Source: Brassica napus (Eukaryota; Streptophyta; Magnoliopsida; Brassicales; Brassicaceae). Taken from it: a stretch of DNA of 64,000 nt. The notes below the pieces were generated by a model, which saw only the letters and a list, made by a program, of their open reading frames with translations, was not told the origin of the DNA and did not search any database. The DNA lies in the NCBI RefSeq assembly GCF_020379485.1, contig NC_063448.1, positions 22,467,726-22,531,725 of the forward strand, read 5' to 3'. Both the position numbers and the translations under genes were made by a program. Positions 39,218-50,486 of the stretch are shown here, piece by piece; the stretch's first letter is position 1; every line of letters starts with the position of its first letter.

Positions 39218-42200
39218 ATGGTATCGGTGAAGAAGATTCCGCGAAAATCGACTCGCGTAACTCGCAAACCGATCCGGTCCACCGATGTCGATGATTCACC
39301 TCCGCCTTCTCCTCCGGTAGCTCAACCTCGCAACACCGGAGCTCCGCGAATGGTGATACCTCCTGAATCGATGGATCCGAATCAATCTCCTCTGTTTATG
39401 CATAATGCCGATCATCCAGGTTTACAACTGATTTCTCTTAAACTGGATGGATCGAATTATGATGATTGGAATGCAGCTATGAAGATTGCTCTAGATGCGA
39501 AAAATAAGATAGGATTTGTAGATGGAACTCTCACTCGTCCTGATACATCCGATCCTACTTTTCGCTTATGGTCTAGATGCAATAGTATGGTGAAATCATG
39601 GTTGTTGAACTCAGTTTCTCCTCAGATCTATCGCAGTATTTTGCGCTTGAATGATGCTGCAGATATTTGGCGTGATCTTCATGGTCGCTTTCATATGACG
39701 AACCTCCCTCGGACGTTTAACTTGACTCAAGAGATTCAAGATCTCAAGCAAGGATCCATGTCTCTCTCGGATTACTACACTACTCTAAAGACACTTTGGG
39801 ATAATTTGGAGAGTGTAGATGAACCAGATACACCTTGTGTTTGTGGGAATGCAGAAAAATTGCAGAAAAAGGTAGATAGAGCAAAGATTGTTAAGTTTCT
39901 TGCTGGCTTAAATGACTCTTATGCAATCATTCGAAGACAGATCATTATGAAGAAAGTTTTGCCCTCTCTGGTTGAAGTATACAACATTCTTGATCAAGAT
40001 GATAGTCAGAAAGGCTTCTCAACGGCTATCACTCCGGCAGCTTTCAATGTTTCTGAGAATGTGCCTCCTCCAATGGCTGAAGCAGGGATTTGTTATGTTC
40101 AAACTGGTCCTAATAAAGGAAGACCTATCTGTTCTTTCTGCAACCGTGTGGGTCATATTGCTGAAAGATGCTATAAAAAGCATGGATTTCCACCGGGGTT
40201 TGTTTCCAAATACAAGTCTCAGTCATCAGGAGATAGACTTCAGAAGCCTAAACAAGTGGCAGCTCAAGTATCTTTCAGTCCTCCGAACTCAGGACAGTCA
40301 CCGATGACTATGGATCATCTGGTTGGCAATCTCAGCAAAGAACAACTTCAACAGTTCATTGCTCTCTTCAGTTCTCAGTTACCAAATGTCACCATGGGTT
40401 CAAACGAAGCAAGTTCTTCTAAACAGCCTATGGATAACTCTGGTATATCTTTTAATCCAACTACTCTTGTTTTCATTGGTTTATTGACTGTCTCTAGACA
40501 TACTTTGGCCAATGAAACATGGATAATAGATTCTGGGGCTACTCATCATGTTTGTCATGATCGCAGTAGGTATACTTCTATTGACATCACTACAACTAGT
40601 AATGTGAATTTGCCAAATGGGATGATAGTCAAGATCAGTGGAGTTGGAATTGTTCAACTAAATGAGCATATTACTCTCCACAACGTCTTGTATATACCAG
40701 AATTTCGGCTCAACCTCCTCAGTATCAGTTCTCTGACAAGTGATATTGGTTCTCAGGTTATCTTTGATGTTTCTTCTTGTGCAATTCAGGATCCTACCAA
40801 GGGTTGGACGATTGGACAGGGTAGACGTGTTGCTAATCTCTATGTGCTTGATGTTAAGAGTTCACCGATGAAGATCAATGCAGTGGTGGATATTAGTCTA
40901 TGGCACAAGAGGTTGGGACATCCTTCCTACACAAGACTGGATAAAATTTCCGAAGCTCTAGGAACTACGAAACACAAGAATAAAGGCGATGCTCACTGTC
41001 ATGTGTGTCATCTTGCAAAGCAGAAGAAGTTGTCTTATTCTTCTCAGAATCATATTTGTACTGCGAGTTTTCAATTACTTCATGTTGACGTTTGGGGACC
41101 ATTTTCTGTGGAAACTTTGGAAGGTTATAAGTATTTTCTCACCATTGTTGATGATCACTCTCGAGCAACATGGATCTACTTATTACAATCCAAAAGTGAT
41201 GTTCTTCACATCTTCCCTACCTTTGTCAATCAAATTGAAACACAGTACAACACAAAGATCAAATCAGTGAGAAGAGATAATGCACCGGAGCTAAGTTTCA
41301 CAGAGTTATTCAAGGAGAAGGGTATTGTTTCTTATCATTCTTGTCCTGAGACACCAGAGCAGAATTCTGTTGTAGAGAGGAAACATCAACACTTATTGAA
41401 TGTTGCTCGTGCATTGATGTTTCAGTCTCAAGTTCCTTTACAATATTGGGGAGATTGTGTGCTCACTGCTGCTTTTCTCATCAACAGAACTCCATCTCCT
41501 TTGCTTGCTAATAAGTCACCTTATGAAGTACTTATGGGTAAAGCTCCTCAGTATGATCAGCTTCGAACATTTGGGTGTTTGTGTTATGGTTCCACATCTC
41601 CAAAACAACGTCACAAGTTCATGCCTCGGTCTCGTGCTTGTGTGTTTTTGGGCTACCCTTCTGGCTATAAGGGGTACAAACTTCTGGATTTGGAGAGCAA
41701 CAAGATATATATATCTCGGAATGTTACTTTTCATGAAGATATCTTTCCTATGGCTAAACATCAGAAGATGGATGAATCATCACTTCATTTCTTTCCTCCA
41801 AAAGTTACCGTACCATCAGCTCCATCACCAAATATTTCTTCTTCTCCTTTTTCAACCTTATCACCACAAATTTCTAAAAGACAGAGAACAGTTCCTGCTC
41901 ATCTAAAGGACTTTCATTGTTACTCTGTTCATGACTCTGCTTATCCCATATCTTCTACTCTTTCATACTCTCAAATTTCTTCACATCATCTTGCTTACAT
42001 CAATAGCATTACAAATATCCCTATTCCACAATCATATGCTGAGGTACGGCAATCTAAAGAATGGACTGAGTCTGCAGATAAAGAGTTGGATGCAATGGAG
42101 GAGAATGATACATGGGATGTTGTTCCATTGCCTAAAGGGAAGAAAGCTATTGGATGTCGTTGGGTACATACGTTGAAGTTTAATGCGGATGGCACGTTGG

Positions 42201-43570
42201 AAAGAAGAAAATCTCGGTTGGTTGGTAAAGGTTATACTCAAAAGGAGGGATTGGATTATACTGAGACATTTTCTCCAGTGGCAAAGATGGCTACGGTGAA
42301 ATTGTTGTTGAAAGTTGCAGCTTCAAAGAAATGGTTTCTTCATCAGTTAGATATATCAAATGCTTTCCTTAATGGTGAACTGGATGAAGAAATCTATATG
42401 AAGCTTCCTGAGGGTTATGCAGAGAGAAAGGGGGACTTGCCACCTAATGCTGTTTGTAAGTTGAAGAAGTCCATCTATGGTCTCAAACAAGCATCTAGAC
42501 AGTGGTTTAAGAAATTTTCAACCTCGTTGTTTCAGCTTGGGTTTCAGAAAGCTCATGGTGATCATACTCTTTTTGTGAGACAAACTGAGAATGATTTTGT
42601 TGCGGTATTGGTGTATGTAGATGATATCGTAATTGCTAGTACTGATGATGCTGTTGCAGTGAAACTCAAGTCTGATCTTAAGAGCTTCTTTAAGCTACGT
42701 GATCTTGGAAGCCTTAAGTATTTTTTGGGTTTGGAAATCTCTAGGACATCTGATGGTATTTCTCTATGTCAACGCAAGTATGCCTTGGAACTTCTCACTT
42801 CTACAGGCATGCTAGACTGTAAACCATCCAGTGTTCCTATGACGCCAAACTTGAAGTTGTCTAAAGTGGATGGAGATTTAATTGAAGATCGGGAGATGTA
42901 CAGACGTCTTGTTGGTCGTTTGATGTACTTGACAATTACAAGACCTGACATCACATTCGCAGTAAATAAACTCTGTCAGTTCTCTTCCGCTCCAAGAACA
43001 TCTCATCTTGGTGCAGTATATAAGGTGTTACAATACATCAAGGGTACTGTAGGACAGGGTTTGTTCTACTCAGCTCATTCTGATTTGACTTTGAAAGGCT
43101 TTGCGGATGCTGATTGGGCGGCTTGTGTTGATAGTCGCCGCTCCACTACTGGTTTCACGATGTTTGTAGGTGATTCATTAATTTCTTGGCGCTCTAAGAA
43201 ACAGCCCACGGTTTCTAGATCATCAGCTGAAGCTGAATATAGAGCTTTGGCGCTTGCATCTTGTGAAATGATGTGGCTGTGTATTCTTCTTCGTGAACTG
43301 CATGTTGCTTCTTCATCAGTTCCAGTTCTCTTTTCCGATAGTACTGCAGCCATTTATATTGCGACAAACCCGGTCTTTCACGAACGGACTAAGCATATTG
43401 AGCTTGATTGTCATACCGTGCGTGAGAAGATTGATAAAGGTTTGCTTAAGACTCTTCATGTGAGAACAGAGGATCAGGTTGCAGATATCCTTACTAAACC
43501 ATTATTCCCTTATCAATTTGAACATCTGAAATCCAAGATGTGCATACGCAACATCTTCTGCACATCTTGA
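39218..43570 (+). CDS. Intact copia gag-pol polyprotein
   Basis: The open frame from ATG 39218 to TGA 43568-43570 encodes 1450 residues. The frame extends further upstream without an ATG, so 39218 is the likely start. Domains in order: gag of the UBN2/retrotran_gag type (about 70-270); zinc knuckle CSFCNRVGHIAERC from residue 305; aspartic protease with D438 in DSGATHH; integrase zinc-binding region (HKRLGH, CHVC) and catalytic core with D624, D687 and E720; reverse transcriptase with YVDD at 1133-1136; RNase H with SRSSAEAEYRAL near the end. This order, with integrase before reverse transcriptase, defines Ty1/copia. The product assembles particles and reverse-transcribes the element RNA in the cytoplasm before nuclear integration. 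No stop or frameshift is seen. Confidence 0.95.
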   Translation: MVSVKKIPRKSTRVTRKPIRSTDVDDSPPPSPPVAQPRNTGAPRMVIPPESMDPNQSPLFMHNADHPGLQLISLKLDGSNYDDWNAAMKIALDAKNKIGFVDGTLTRPDTSDPTFRLWSRCNSMVKSWLLNSVSPQIYRSILRLNDAADIWRDLHGRFHMTNLPRTFNLTQEIQDLKQGSMSLSDYYTTLKTLWDNLESVDEPDTPCVCGNAEKLQKKVDRAKIVKFLAGLNDSYAIIRRQIIMKKVLPSLVEVYNILDQDDSQKGFSTAITPAAFNVSENVPPPMAEAGICYVQTGPNKGRPICSFCNRVGHIAERCYKKHGFPPGFVSKYKSQSSGDRLQKPKQVAAQVSFSPPNSGQSPMTMDHLVGNLSKEQLQQFIALFSSQLPNVTMGSNEASSSKQPMDNSGISFNPTTLVFIGLLTVSRHTLANETWIIDSGATHHVCHDRSRYTSIDITTTSNVNLPNGMIVKISGVGIVQLNEHITLHNVLYIPEFRLNLLSISSLTSDIGSQVIFDVSSCAIQDPTKGWTIGQGRRVANLYVLDVKSSPMKINAVVDISLWHKRLGHPSYTRLDKISEALGTTKHKNKGDAHCHVCHLAKQKKLSYSSQNHICTASFQLLHVDVWGPFSVETLEGYKYFLTIVDDHSRATWIYLLQSKSDVLHIFPTFVNQIETQYNTKIKSVRRDNAPELSFTELFKEKGIVSYHSCPETPEQNSVVERKHQHLLNVARALMFQSQVPLQYWGDCVLTAAFLINRTPSPLLANKSPYEVLMGKAPQYDQLRTFGCLCYGSTSPKQRHKFMPRSRACVFLGYPSGYKGYKLLDLESNKIYISRNVTFHEDIFPMAKHQKMDESSLHFFPPKVTVPSAPSPNISSSPFSTLSPQISKRQRTVPAHLKDFHCYSVHDSAYPISSTLSYSQISSHHLAYINSITNIPIPQSYAEVRQSKEWTESADKELDAMEENDTWDVVPLPKGKKAIGCRWVHTLKFNADGTLERRKSRLVGKGYTQKEGLDYTETFSPVAKMATVKLLLKVAASKKWFLHQLDISNAFLNGELDEEIYMKLPEGYAERKGDLPPNAVCKLKKSIYGLKQASRQWFKKFSTSLFQLGFQKAHGDHTLFVRQTENDFVAVLVYVDDIVIASTDDAVAVKLKSDLKSFFKLRDLGSLKYFLGLEISRTSDGISLCQRKYALELLTSTGMLDCKPSSVPMTPNLKLSKVDGDLIEDREMYRRLVGRLMYLTITRPDITFAVNKLCQFSSAPRTSHLGAVYKVLQYIKGTVGQGLFYSAHSDLTLKGFADADWAACVDSRRSTTGFTMFVGDSLISWRSKKQPTVSRSSAEAEYRALALASCEMMWLCILLRELHVASSSVPVLFSDSTAAIYIATNPVFHERTKHIELDCHTVREKIDKGLLKTLHVRTEDQVADILTKPLFPYQFEHLKSKMCIRNIFCTS

Positions 43571-43577
43571 GGGGGAC

Positions 43578-43768
43578 TATCAGAGTTTAAATTATATTGG
43601 TTAAATTCGGTTTCCTTTTGCCGGTTTACCTTAAGTTTGGTTTAGTATAGATTGTATATAAAGTGAACGTTGTACATTGATTTTAAACTAATGAGAAATA
43701 TCTTTTAATCTGTAACAAACTTTCTCATCTCTTCTCTCTCGATTCTCTCTCAGTCCTGATTCGTAATA
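43578..43768 (+). repeat. 3' LTR of copia element C
   Basis: A 191-bp LTR following the purine tract GAGGGGGAC. It is nearly identical to the 5' LTR and lacks one 11-bp GATTCTCTCTC unit. Confidence 0.93.
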
Positions 43769-43773
43769 AAACC

Positions 43774-44508
43774 ATTTTTGTATGCAAAAATGAATTTTTT
43801 AAGTATTGGGTCCGTAAGAAATTATGGGCGGGAACTTCCACCATTAATAAAAATTAAATAAATGTAAGTTGACTTAACCGGTTTCGACGTGCTTTGGCTT
43901 TATGTAGCTATTGATTTCCGTTAATTGTAAAACACATTTGTTACGTCGAGATTGGATAATTTTATTTACTGATTCTTTTGTCACATGCGTTAGAAGCATT
44001 GGTCGTACCGGACCCACCGGTTTGATCCATGTCCGTCTAAACGTGGAAATTTACAACGACTTCGTTCACATTTTTATGTTATCCGTTTGGCCCATACCAG
44101 GAACCCCCTTTATTTATTTAGATCGTTTTTCTTAGAAAATACAAATAATGTTGATGTTATTAAGTAACTGATATCACATTTAAAAAAAAATTATATATAT
44201 ATATATATATCCTATATTAACATCAGACTAACAATTAATCAATCAAATTACAAAATTATTGGTCACTAGATCTCTAGCGCTTGTAAGCAAATTAACAATA
44301 TATCCCAAAAAAGCAGGTTTTCTGAAGGTGAATTCGTATTGCCTAATAATTCATGGCCATGATGATTCTAATCGTATAATGACTTAGTTACTATGTCTTT
44401 ACTCTACGGTACATTGATTGTTGTACAATAAATCAATAAAATACCAAATCCAAAACCAATCCATCGTCATTGAGCCCAGCAATGTTGTTTTTCATTAATT
44501 TACTTTTT
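43774..44508. other. Intergenic, no supported gene
   Basis: AT-rich sequence with an (AT)n microsatellite at 44191-44210. The open frame at 43911-44135 has no family features. Confidence 0.4.
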
Positions 44509-44516
44509 AAAATTAT

Positions 44517-44830
44517 AATCAAGTGGTGGTAGTCTGGTGGCAATTTTTTGGGGTTTGGTGGCAATCTCTTGGGGTTTGGTGTGTACATCAGTCTTGGGTT
44601 CGATTCCCCCTATGAACTAAATTATCATCACTTGGTCAGTCTGGGCTTCGGCCCAAGTGGTTTACACGGTGGATCGTAACAGATGATCGGTTCACCCCCT
44701 GGCATTAGTCGGAAGGTATTCCAAACTCGGGTCAGGTAGTGTGGTAGCCAGTCCACTCTGTAGTACTAAGTGTGTTTTTCCCGAGGCCGACCGGATCAGC
44801 CGATAGGTTTATCAAAAAAAAAAAGAAAAA
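44517..44830 (+). mobile_element. SINE retroposon (tRNA-derived)
   Basis: A 314-bp element with an RNA polymerase III B box GGTTCGATTCC at 44597-44607 and an A-box-like start (GTGGTGGTAGTCTGG) about 70 bp upstream. It ends in an A-rich tail from about 44813. The 8-bp duplication AAAATTAT flanks it at 44509-44516 and 44831-44838. A split Pol III promoter, A tail and target duplication are the SINE hallmarks. SINEs have no protein and rely on LINE enzymes such as those once encoded by the LINE at 50458-55693, but no specific pairing is shown. Confidence 0.85.
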
Positions 44831-44838
44831 AAAATTAT

Positions 44839-47543
44839 GCCTCATTTGTAACTCACACATGCACAGTATCAAACCAGAATCTAGATACACTTTTGTTCTT
44901 ATAAAACAATCAATTTGATAGATTACTACATCCTTGTTATCTTTTTTTAAGAATGTATAGATCTGGTTTTCTTAAAATTCTCCTTAGAGATCACGTGTAA
45001 TTTAACTATAGCGGAAACATTTTTTTAAAACTATAGCGAAAATATAATATAAATTATATAATATTCAGAGAAACGAAAATAACGATATGGTACATAAATA
45101 ATCAAATGTATATATTTTTTTTTTGTTTAAATTTATTTGCCAAAACATTTGAGCATATTTATTCTAAGTTCTAACTCATGGGATTACTGACATTTAACAT
45201 TTCAGTTTATGAGAAAAAGAAACATGGACAAAAATTGATATGTACTCTGCAAAAAGAAAAGATTTGTAGAATCGGAGGTAAAGCAATGCAACATGCGTAT
45301 AATTATGATTCTTGTGAACCGATGGATGGACAAATTAAACATATAAAAGGCCGACAAATAACTAAGATATTTAAAGTCTACGAATAAAAATGACCAATAC
45401 TAGAAAAGATTTAGCTAGTTTTCATTGGTAGAAGCAACCTTCTACTCTGTATATTTACACAAATCAGAGATGTTCTCTATATATCCATTTTTCACTTAAA
45501 AGCTAAACAAATATAATAACAGTGTACGGTCGTATTTAGCAAGATGTTGTTTTCCTGAATAGAATCTTAATAGAATGAATGAAAACAATATACTTAAAAA
45601 AAAATTTAATCTAGGAATATCTTAAATCTATGGAAGAACTGTGACTAATTTTCAACGAGAAGTGGTGTTTACATATAGATTTTCTAATTCAAATGAGACC
45701 TATAACATGGTATCATATCATCTATGTAATCATAAGGTGAAATATAGTGGAATGCCTTAAAAACTAAATTTGCTTATCTCTAAGGAATTCAGAATTAGTG
45801 TATCACTGAAATATAGTGGAGTGCCTAAAATATAGTTTTTTTAATTAATTTTTGGAGGTATCCCAGACCTATGGAAGAGTCCAGACTAATCCACTAATCC
45901 ACAAAGAAATGTGCAGTTTATGGATATAACCTCTTTCAGGATATTTAAAATGAGCTGAAAGCAATGACTCATATTCATGAAGGATGTCCAGGTAATATGA
46001 GACCTAGTTTCGCATGACAGGTGGACTGAATCTGAAATATGTTGACATTCCAAACACTTCCCCTTACCACTTGACCACAAGCTCCCGGACAATAGATTTT
46101 ATATTAGCTACTTGTTTTTCTGTCAACCTTTTTATAAATATGAAGATGTGTGCTTTTTATCTTTTCCGAAAGGTTGGAGATAAAAAGTAAATGGAAATAT
46201 TGTAAATCAAATCTGAAAGAGGAAGCAAGTTTCTTAAAAGAAAGTGTAAACCAAAAATTAAAGAAAGTGTTAAAGAGTAATCTTCGCTAGTTTAGCTTTC
46301 AAGAAACGCACCAAACTTATAACTACCAACTAACATTCACACAGCATACATGCATATGCACACTTAATGATAAATGATCCTATCTTCTGCTGTCCAGTGA
46401 GTTTAAATTAACATGGGACTTATTATTCTATTTATCCTCACAAATTGCAAAGTATCAAAAATCTGCTGAAAAGACTGAATGCAAGAAAAAAAAAGTATGA
46501 CAAAAATTATTATATGACCATTTAAACTATTTGACGCAATCAAAGTTAAATCATGCTTAATGTCTACAAACATGCATGAGACATTAGTTTTGACCGGGTG
46601 CCAAATTAAAATTTAGAATATTATATTACTTGTATTGAGTTCTTTCTTATGTGGTTTTGGTAACTACTTTTTTCTATTTTCTAGAATTACACGGAGTCGC
46701 AATTAATTTGTAGTTATAACAGATTAACAGTGACCCAGAATTAGTTATTGCACCTGCTTAAGGTAGTAAAGTGGGACCAAAAAAATACGACATCATATCG
46801 ATCGAACACTTGTGAACACGTACGATGGAGTTATTTTTTCGTCAATATCTTTAATTTTTTTTTTGGTGTGAGTCAATATCTTAAATTATTGTTTAGGGAC
46901 ATGACATTGCAACCCACGATCCAGAAGTGTGACCGACGGTGAGAGCCTGAGAGGCCCTTCTGAGTTGCTCGGTGGGTCTGTCACTCACCAACCCCGTCAG
47001 TGTTGTCCTACTAAGCACCACGTGTCATATCTCTTCTGTCTGGTCAAATGTTGCATCTACGTTAATTTAGGAGTTTTTGTTGGGTTATCCTATTCTTATT
47101 GAGTCAGACTAACAAAGTACATGCTCTTTTTACAATTCTATGATAAACTATAACTTATTTGTTTTTAGTTTATTGCGAATTAATTCGAATTCATTGCATG
47201 GGTCAGGTTTATTGGTTTACGTCAGAAGAAGTTTGACCCGTAATCCATACAACAAAAGTCCTGTGGATAATTTTACAGTTTTTATATTATAGGACTGAGA
47301 TCTGCGCGAATAATCAGCAGGTCGTATATTTACTTATTTTATGTTGGAAGATGGTGTTTATGTTATGTTTTTAAAAGTCGTGTAGCCTGGAAGCTGTAGC
47401 TACTAATTTTCAATGGTTAAGCTATTCATTTATATCCCTCAACCTCAAGTCCAATTTAAGATGATACGGATCTTTTGCTTTAAAAATTCTATCCACTTCG
47501 GATGCTGAGTTTCAAAAGGTAAAAAGTACATGTGGATTATGTA
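44839..47543. other. AT-rich intergenic region
   Basis: No gene is recognisable. The open frames at 45178-45387 and 46748-46942 have no family motif. A G-box-like word CCACGTGTC occurs at about 47019. A 16-base word TGGTCAAATGTTGCAT at about 47041 recurs at about 48172. Confidence 0.4.
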
Positions 47544-47947
47544 GGCCATGTTAGTTTACGTGTCGCGCGACCTGCGACCTGCGACTTGCGACTAAGATTA
47601 CGTTTGTTTACGTGTCGTGCGACCTGCGACTTGCGACCTGCGACCTGCGACTAAAACTATGTTCGTTTACGTGTCGCGCGACCTGCGATCTGCGATCTGC
47701 GACCAGTCGCGCGATCAAAATTTTCTTAATTTTTAGTTGCTGTTTTTTCGGGCGACTTGAATGGAAACCCGTGACTGGTCGCGAGATCAGTCGCGCGACA
47801 TCAAAACGAACAACAACCTACGATTTGTGACATGCGACCAATCGCAGGTCGCATGTTACGCGACAGCAAAACGAACAATAACCTGCGACCTGCGATCAGT
47901 CGCAGGTCGCATGTCGCAGGTCGCGCGACACGTAAACGAAAATGACC
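47544..47947. mobile_element. PIF/Harbinger-like MITE with internal CGACCTG repeats
   Basis: A 404-bp element whose left end GGCCATGTTAGTTTACGTGT matches the inverse of its right end GGTCATTTTCGTTTACGTGT. The inverted match continues through TCGCGCGACCTGCGAC. It is flanked by the trinucleotide GTA at 47541-47543 and 47948-47950. A 3-bp duplication and GG-starting ends suggest PIF/Harbinger, although that superfamily usually targets TTA/TAA. The interior has three staggered copies of the terminal word at about 47551, 47602 and 47660 and many hexamers GCGACC or GCGACT in both directions. No transposase is present. Confidence 0.75.
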
Positions 47948-49469
47948 GTATTATAACGTTTTCACCGGACACCGGGATATATGCGACTCTATGAAACAAA
48001 AAGGTTGATGTCTGAAAAAAAGTTATATGAAAAACCGAAAAAGGTGATGTGGGTTTTTTTTTTCTTAAAAAGAAGAGAGTGACGTGGTAGTGACTAGAAG
48101 ATCCATGTCTGGTGTGGCACCTAGTTAGCATCGTGTTGATTCATCGTCAGCTCCACATGTCGATGTACTGCTGGTCAAATGTTGCATGTTTAATCAATGT
48201 ACTTTTCTGTCTTTACGAAGAATAGAATACTATTTGTCGAATGTTGAAATGTAATTGATAGTTCCAGTAATTTATCCGTGAATTCTGGGATCGAGGTCCA
48301 TACATTTTAATGGACTGGAATTGCTATGAGATTATAATGATATTATGACATAGCGTAAATTATCATTTTACCATTGTATCCGAAATCTTATTCATCCATT
48401 TTATTTAATAGAGCCAGCTTAGCAAAATATTAAAGAATGCTTCATTTCACCATTATCTATTCTTCGATGTAAACATCCCTTTTGCATAACTTTTACACTT
48501 GATTTAGACTCCTAAAATGAGAGTAAACTTTTAAGGTTGTTTGATATTGTAAGCTCAGAATTTAGAGCTTCATCAAAAATTATAGGACTACTCGATAGTA
48601 GATAATAATAATAGGCAAATTTGAAGTTGAGTCTGTGTTTTTTTTTGGTAACTTGAATCTTTATGTTTTACAAAGATAATTAGTGTCACACACAGTAAAT
48701 GAAGTGGAAAGCCTAAATTAGAAGAATCGTAAACTGCGTAGCTATCAAACAAATAACCTTCATTAAAAGATTTAGTGTTATCGATATCTTGTAATATAAG
48801 ATTTTAATGGAACAAAATGAGAAAGCTTATATATCACCTTACAATATTAGAGAGGATAAGAATTTTAAGAGAGAGAAACTGCAGATGATTGAAATTAAGT
48901 CTTTGGTTGTTCGTGTTGTGAGATTGTTTGTGTTGAATAAAAGTGAAAATTTGTAGTAGTTAGGTTTGTAACATCATCGGTACTGCATAGATGATAGGCC
49001 CATACATACATCATATGGAAAAGCGTAGTCGAGTTTCAGATGAACCGCCGACCCGGATACTCCATATGCGTTGTCAAGAGATCGAGCCAGAAGATTAGAT
49101 AGATCCATGCGACAAGAAAAAGTTCCCTCATGACTCAGATGAACTGTAATCAACTTAGAGTTCGTTCAGGTAGCAGAGGGTAGCTAGTATATAGCAGTTC
49201 AGCTCGGGCCAGCTAGGTGATCAGCTCAACCAGCACCACGACCAGATTAACCAGCTCGATCAGGTTAAGCGGTTGGGTCGAGTAGTGAGGTATTTGTGGT
49301 TGACCTAACCATAACCGCCGGGTCCAGTAGGTGGGAATCGAGTTGTCAAGCTTCTAGGCTAGGGTGGCTCTAGTTGGGGTAGTTCAAGTTAAGGTTAGTC
49401 TTAATCAATGAAGCAAGTGGGTTTGAGATTTGATCAGGTGGTTATAGGCGAAAGGGCAGGAGGACAAGG
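47948..49469. other. Intergenic, no supported gene
   Basis: AT-rich up to about 49000, then a GC-richer segment (49060-49469) next to the Athila-like LTR. The latter has repeated words such as CCAGCTCGATC/CCAGCTAGG but no open frame of note. Confidence 0.4.
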
Positions 49470-50430
49470 TGATACCACTCAAATTACCCTAAGAAGTGAT
49501 TTACTCTTTCAAATAAGAGATTCAATTGTAGTAATTAGAGATCAAATTCACAATGAACTAAAACACACAATAGATTTATCTAGTTATGTAGTTAACCTAG
49601 GTTGAATGGTTTAAATGTAAATTAGCAGGGTGAACAAGTAATTGTTCGATTGATTGATTGGGTTTTAAGACAGATATGAGAAACATTAGACTTAGGGTTT
49701 CTATTCAGACAATCATGATTATAGAGATATATACTACTAAGCATATATGGATATTCTAGAACTCAAACAAATAAGAATAGTCGATCAACTTCTATATATT
49801 TAGACTATCTATCGCCGGATCTAGGACCTTAGCTGTCGCTTGTTGGTCATGAGAAAGTGTCGATCGATTCCAACAACGGGGTGTCGATCGATACACCTTT
49901 CAGCCCGTCGATCGATGTAACTAATGAGTTGTTGATCGACGTTCCTTCCAGGAATCGTTACGCACGAGTTTGACGTGTTCACTAGGTTAAACTAAATCAG
50001 CTTCTGCTTGTTTCTAGCAATCCTAGCACAACATAAACTATTTCAGACAAAGAACCAAACTAATGTTTATAGGCAAGATCTTAGTTAACTACTCTGGAAC
50101 ACATGCATTAAGAACAATTTAGTTGATTAATATCCCGACACTTAGCAGTTATATATTTTGGGCTAATCCCTCATGAATATCTAAACCCTCAATTTAATAA
50201 GATGAACTACTCAGACATGACTAAGCAATTCATAACAACAAGATAAGAAAACTGCATAAAATAAAATAGAGTAAAAAAACTGGAGTTCCAATCACAAATC
50301 TCTGAAGGAGTTCTTGGATCTTCTCTCCAAACCTAAGACTCTAAGTATTTTGTTGTATGAAAAGTAGAAAGTATGAAAGCGTGTGTTGCCTAAAATAATG
50401 GCAAAGCACATAAATATTAGGTTAATGTGA
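49470..50430 (-). repeat. 3' LTR of element D, distal segment
   Basis: It aligns with 63115-64000 and resembles the LTR of element A. It starts TGATACCACTC and carries TCGATCGA palindromes between about 49860 and 49940. The LTR resumes at 56951 after the nested insertions. Confidence 0.85.
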
Positions 50431-50443
50431 TGATTGTTTTGTT

Positions 50444-50457
50444 AGATTCTAGATTTT
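50444..50457. repeat. Target-site duplication of the LINE (left copy)
   Basis: AGATTCTAGATTTT occurs here and again at 55694-55707, directly after the poly(A) tail. Fourteen bases is a normal LINE duplication length. Confidence 0.88.
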
Positions 50458-50486
50458 ACATGAATATTGAGTAAAACAAACGAGCG

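Larger units (their letters stand above)
38946..43768 (+). mobile_element. Young, intact Ty1/copia LTR retrotransposon (element C)
   Basis: This is a 4823-bp element with LTRs at 38946-39147 (202 bp) and 43578-43768 (191 bp). The LTRs differ by one substitution and one 11-bp unit (GATTCTCTCTC, three copies versus two). They start TATCAGAG and end GTAATA. The target duplication AAACC flanks the element at 38941-38945 and 43769-43773. The primer site TGGTATCAGAGC is at 39148-39159 and a purine tract at 43569-43577. A single open polyprotein fills the interior. Near-identical LTRs are created at integration, so the insertion is recent. All features needed for activity appear to be present. Confidence 0.96.

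Noticed and set aside
43075..43353. Minus-strand ORF within the copia RNase H region
   Set aside because: It is antisense to an intact polyprotein with RNase H motifs.
44590..44610. tRNA gene suggested by a GGTTCGATTCC word
   Set aside because: The B box is part of a SINE with A tail and target duplications. No cloverleaf of about 73 bases with an acceptor stem was seen.
47550..47940. CRISPR-like array from regular GCGACCTGCGACC repeats
   Set aside because: The repeats lack unique spacers of constant length and lie within terminal inverted repeats of a MITE in a plant genome.
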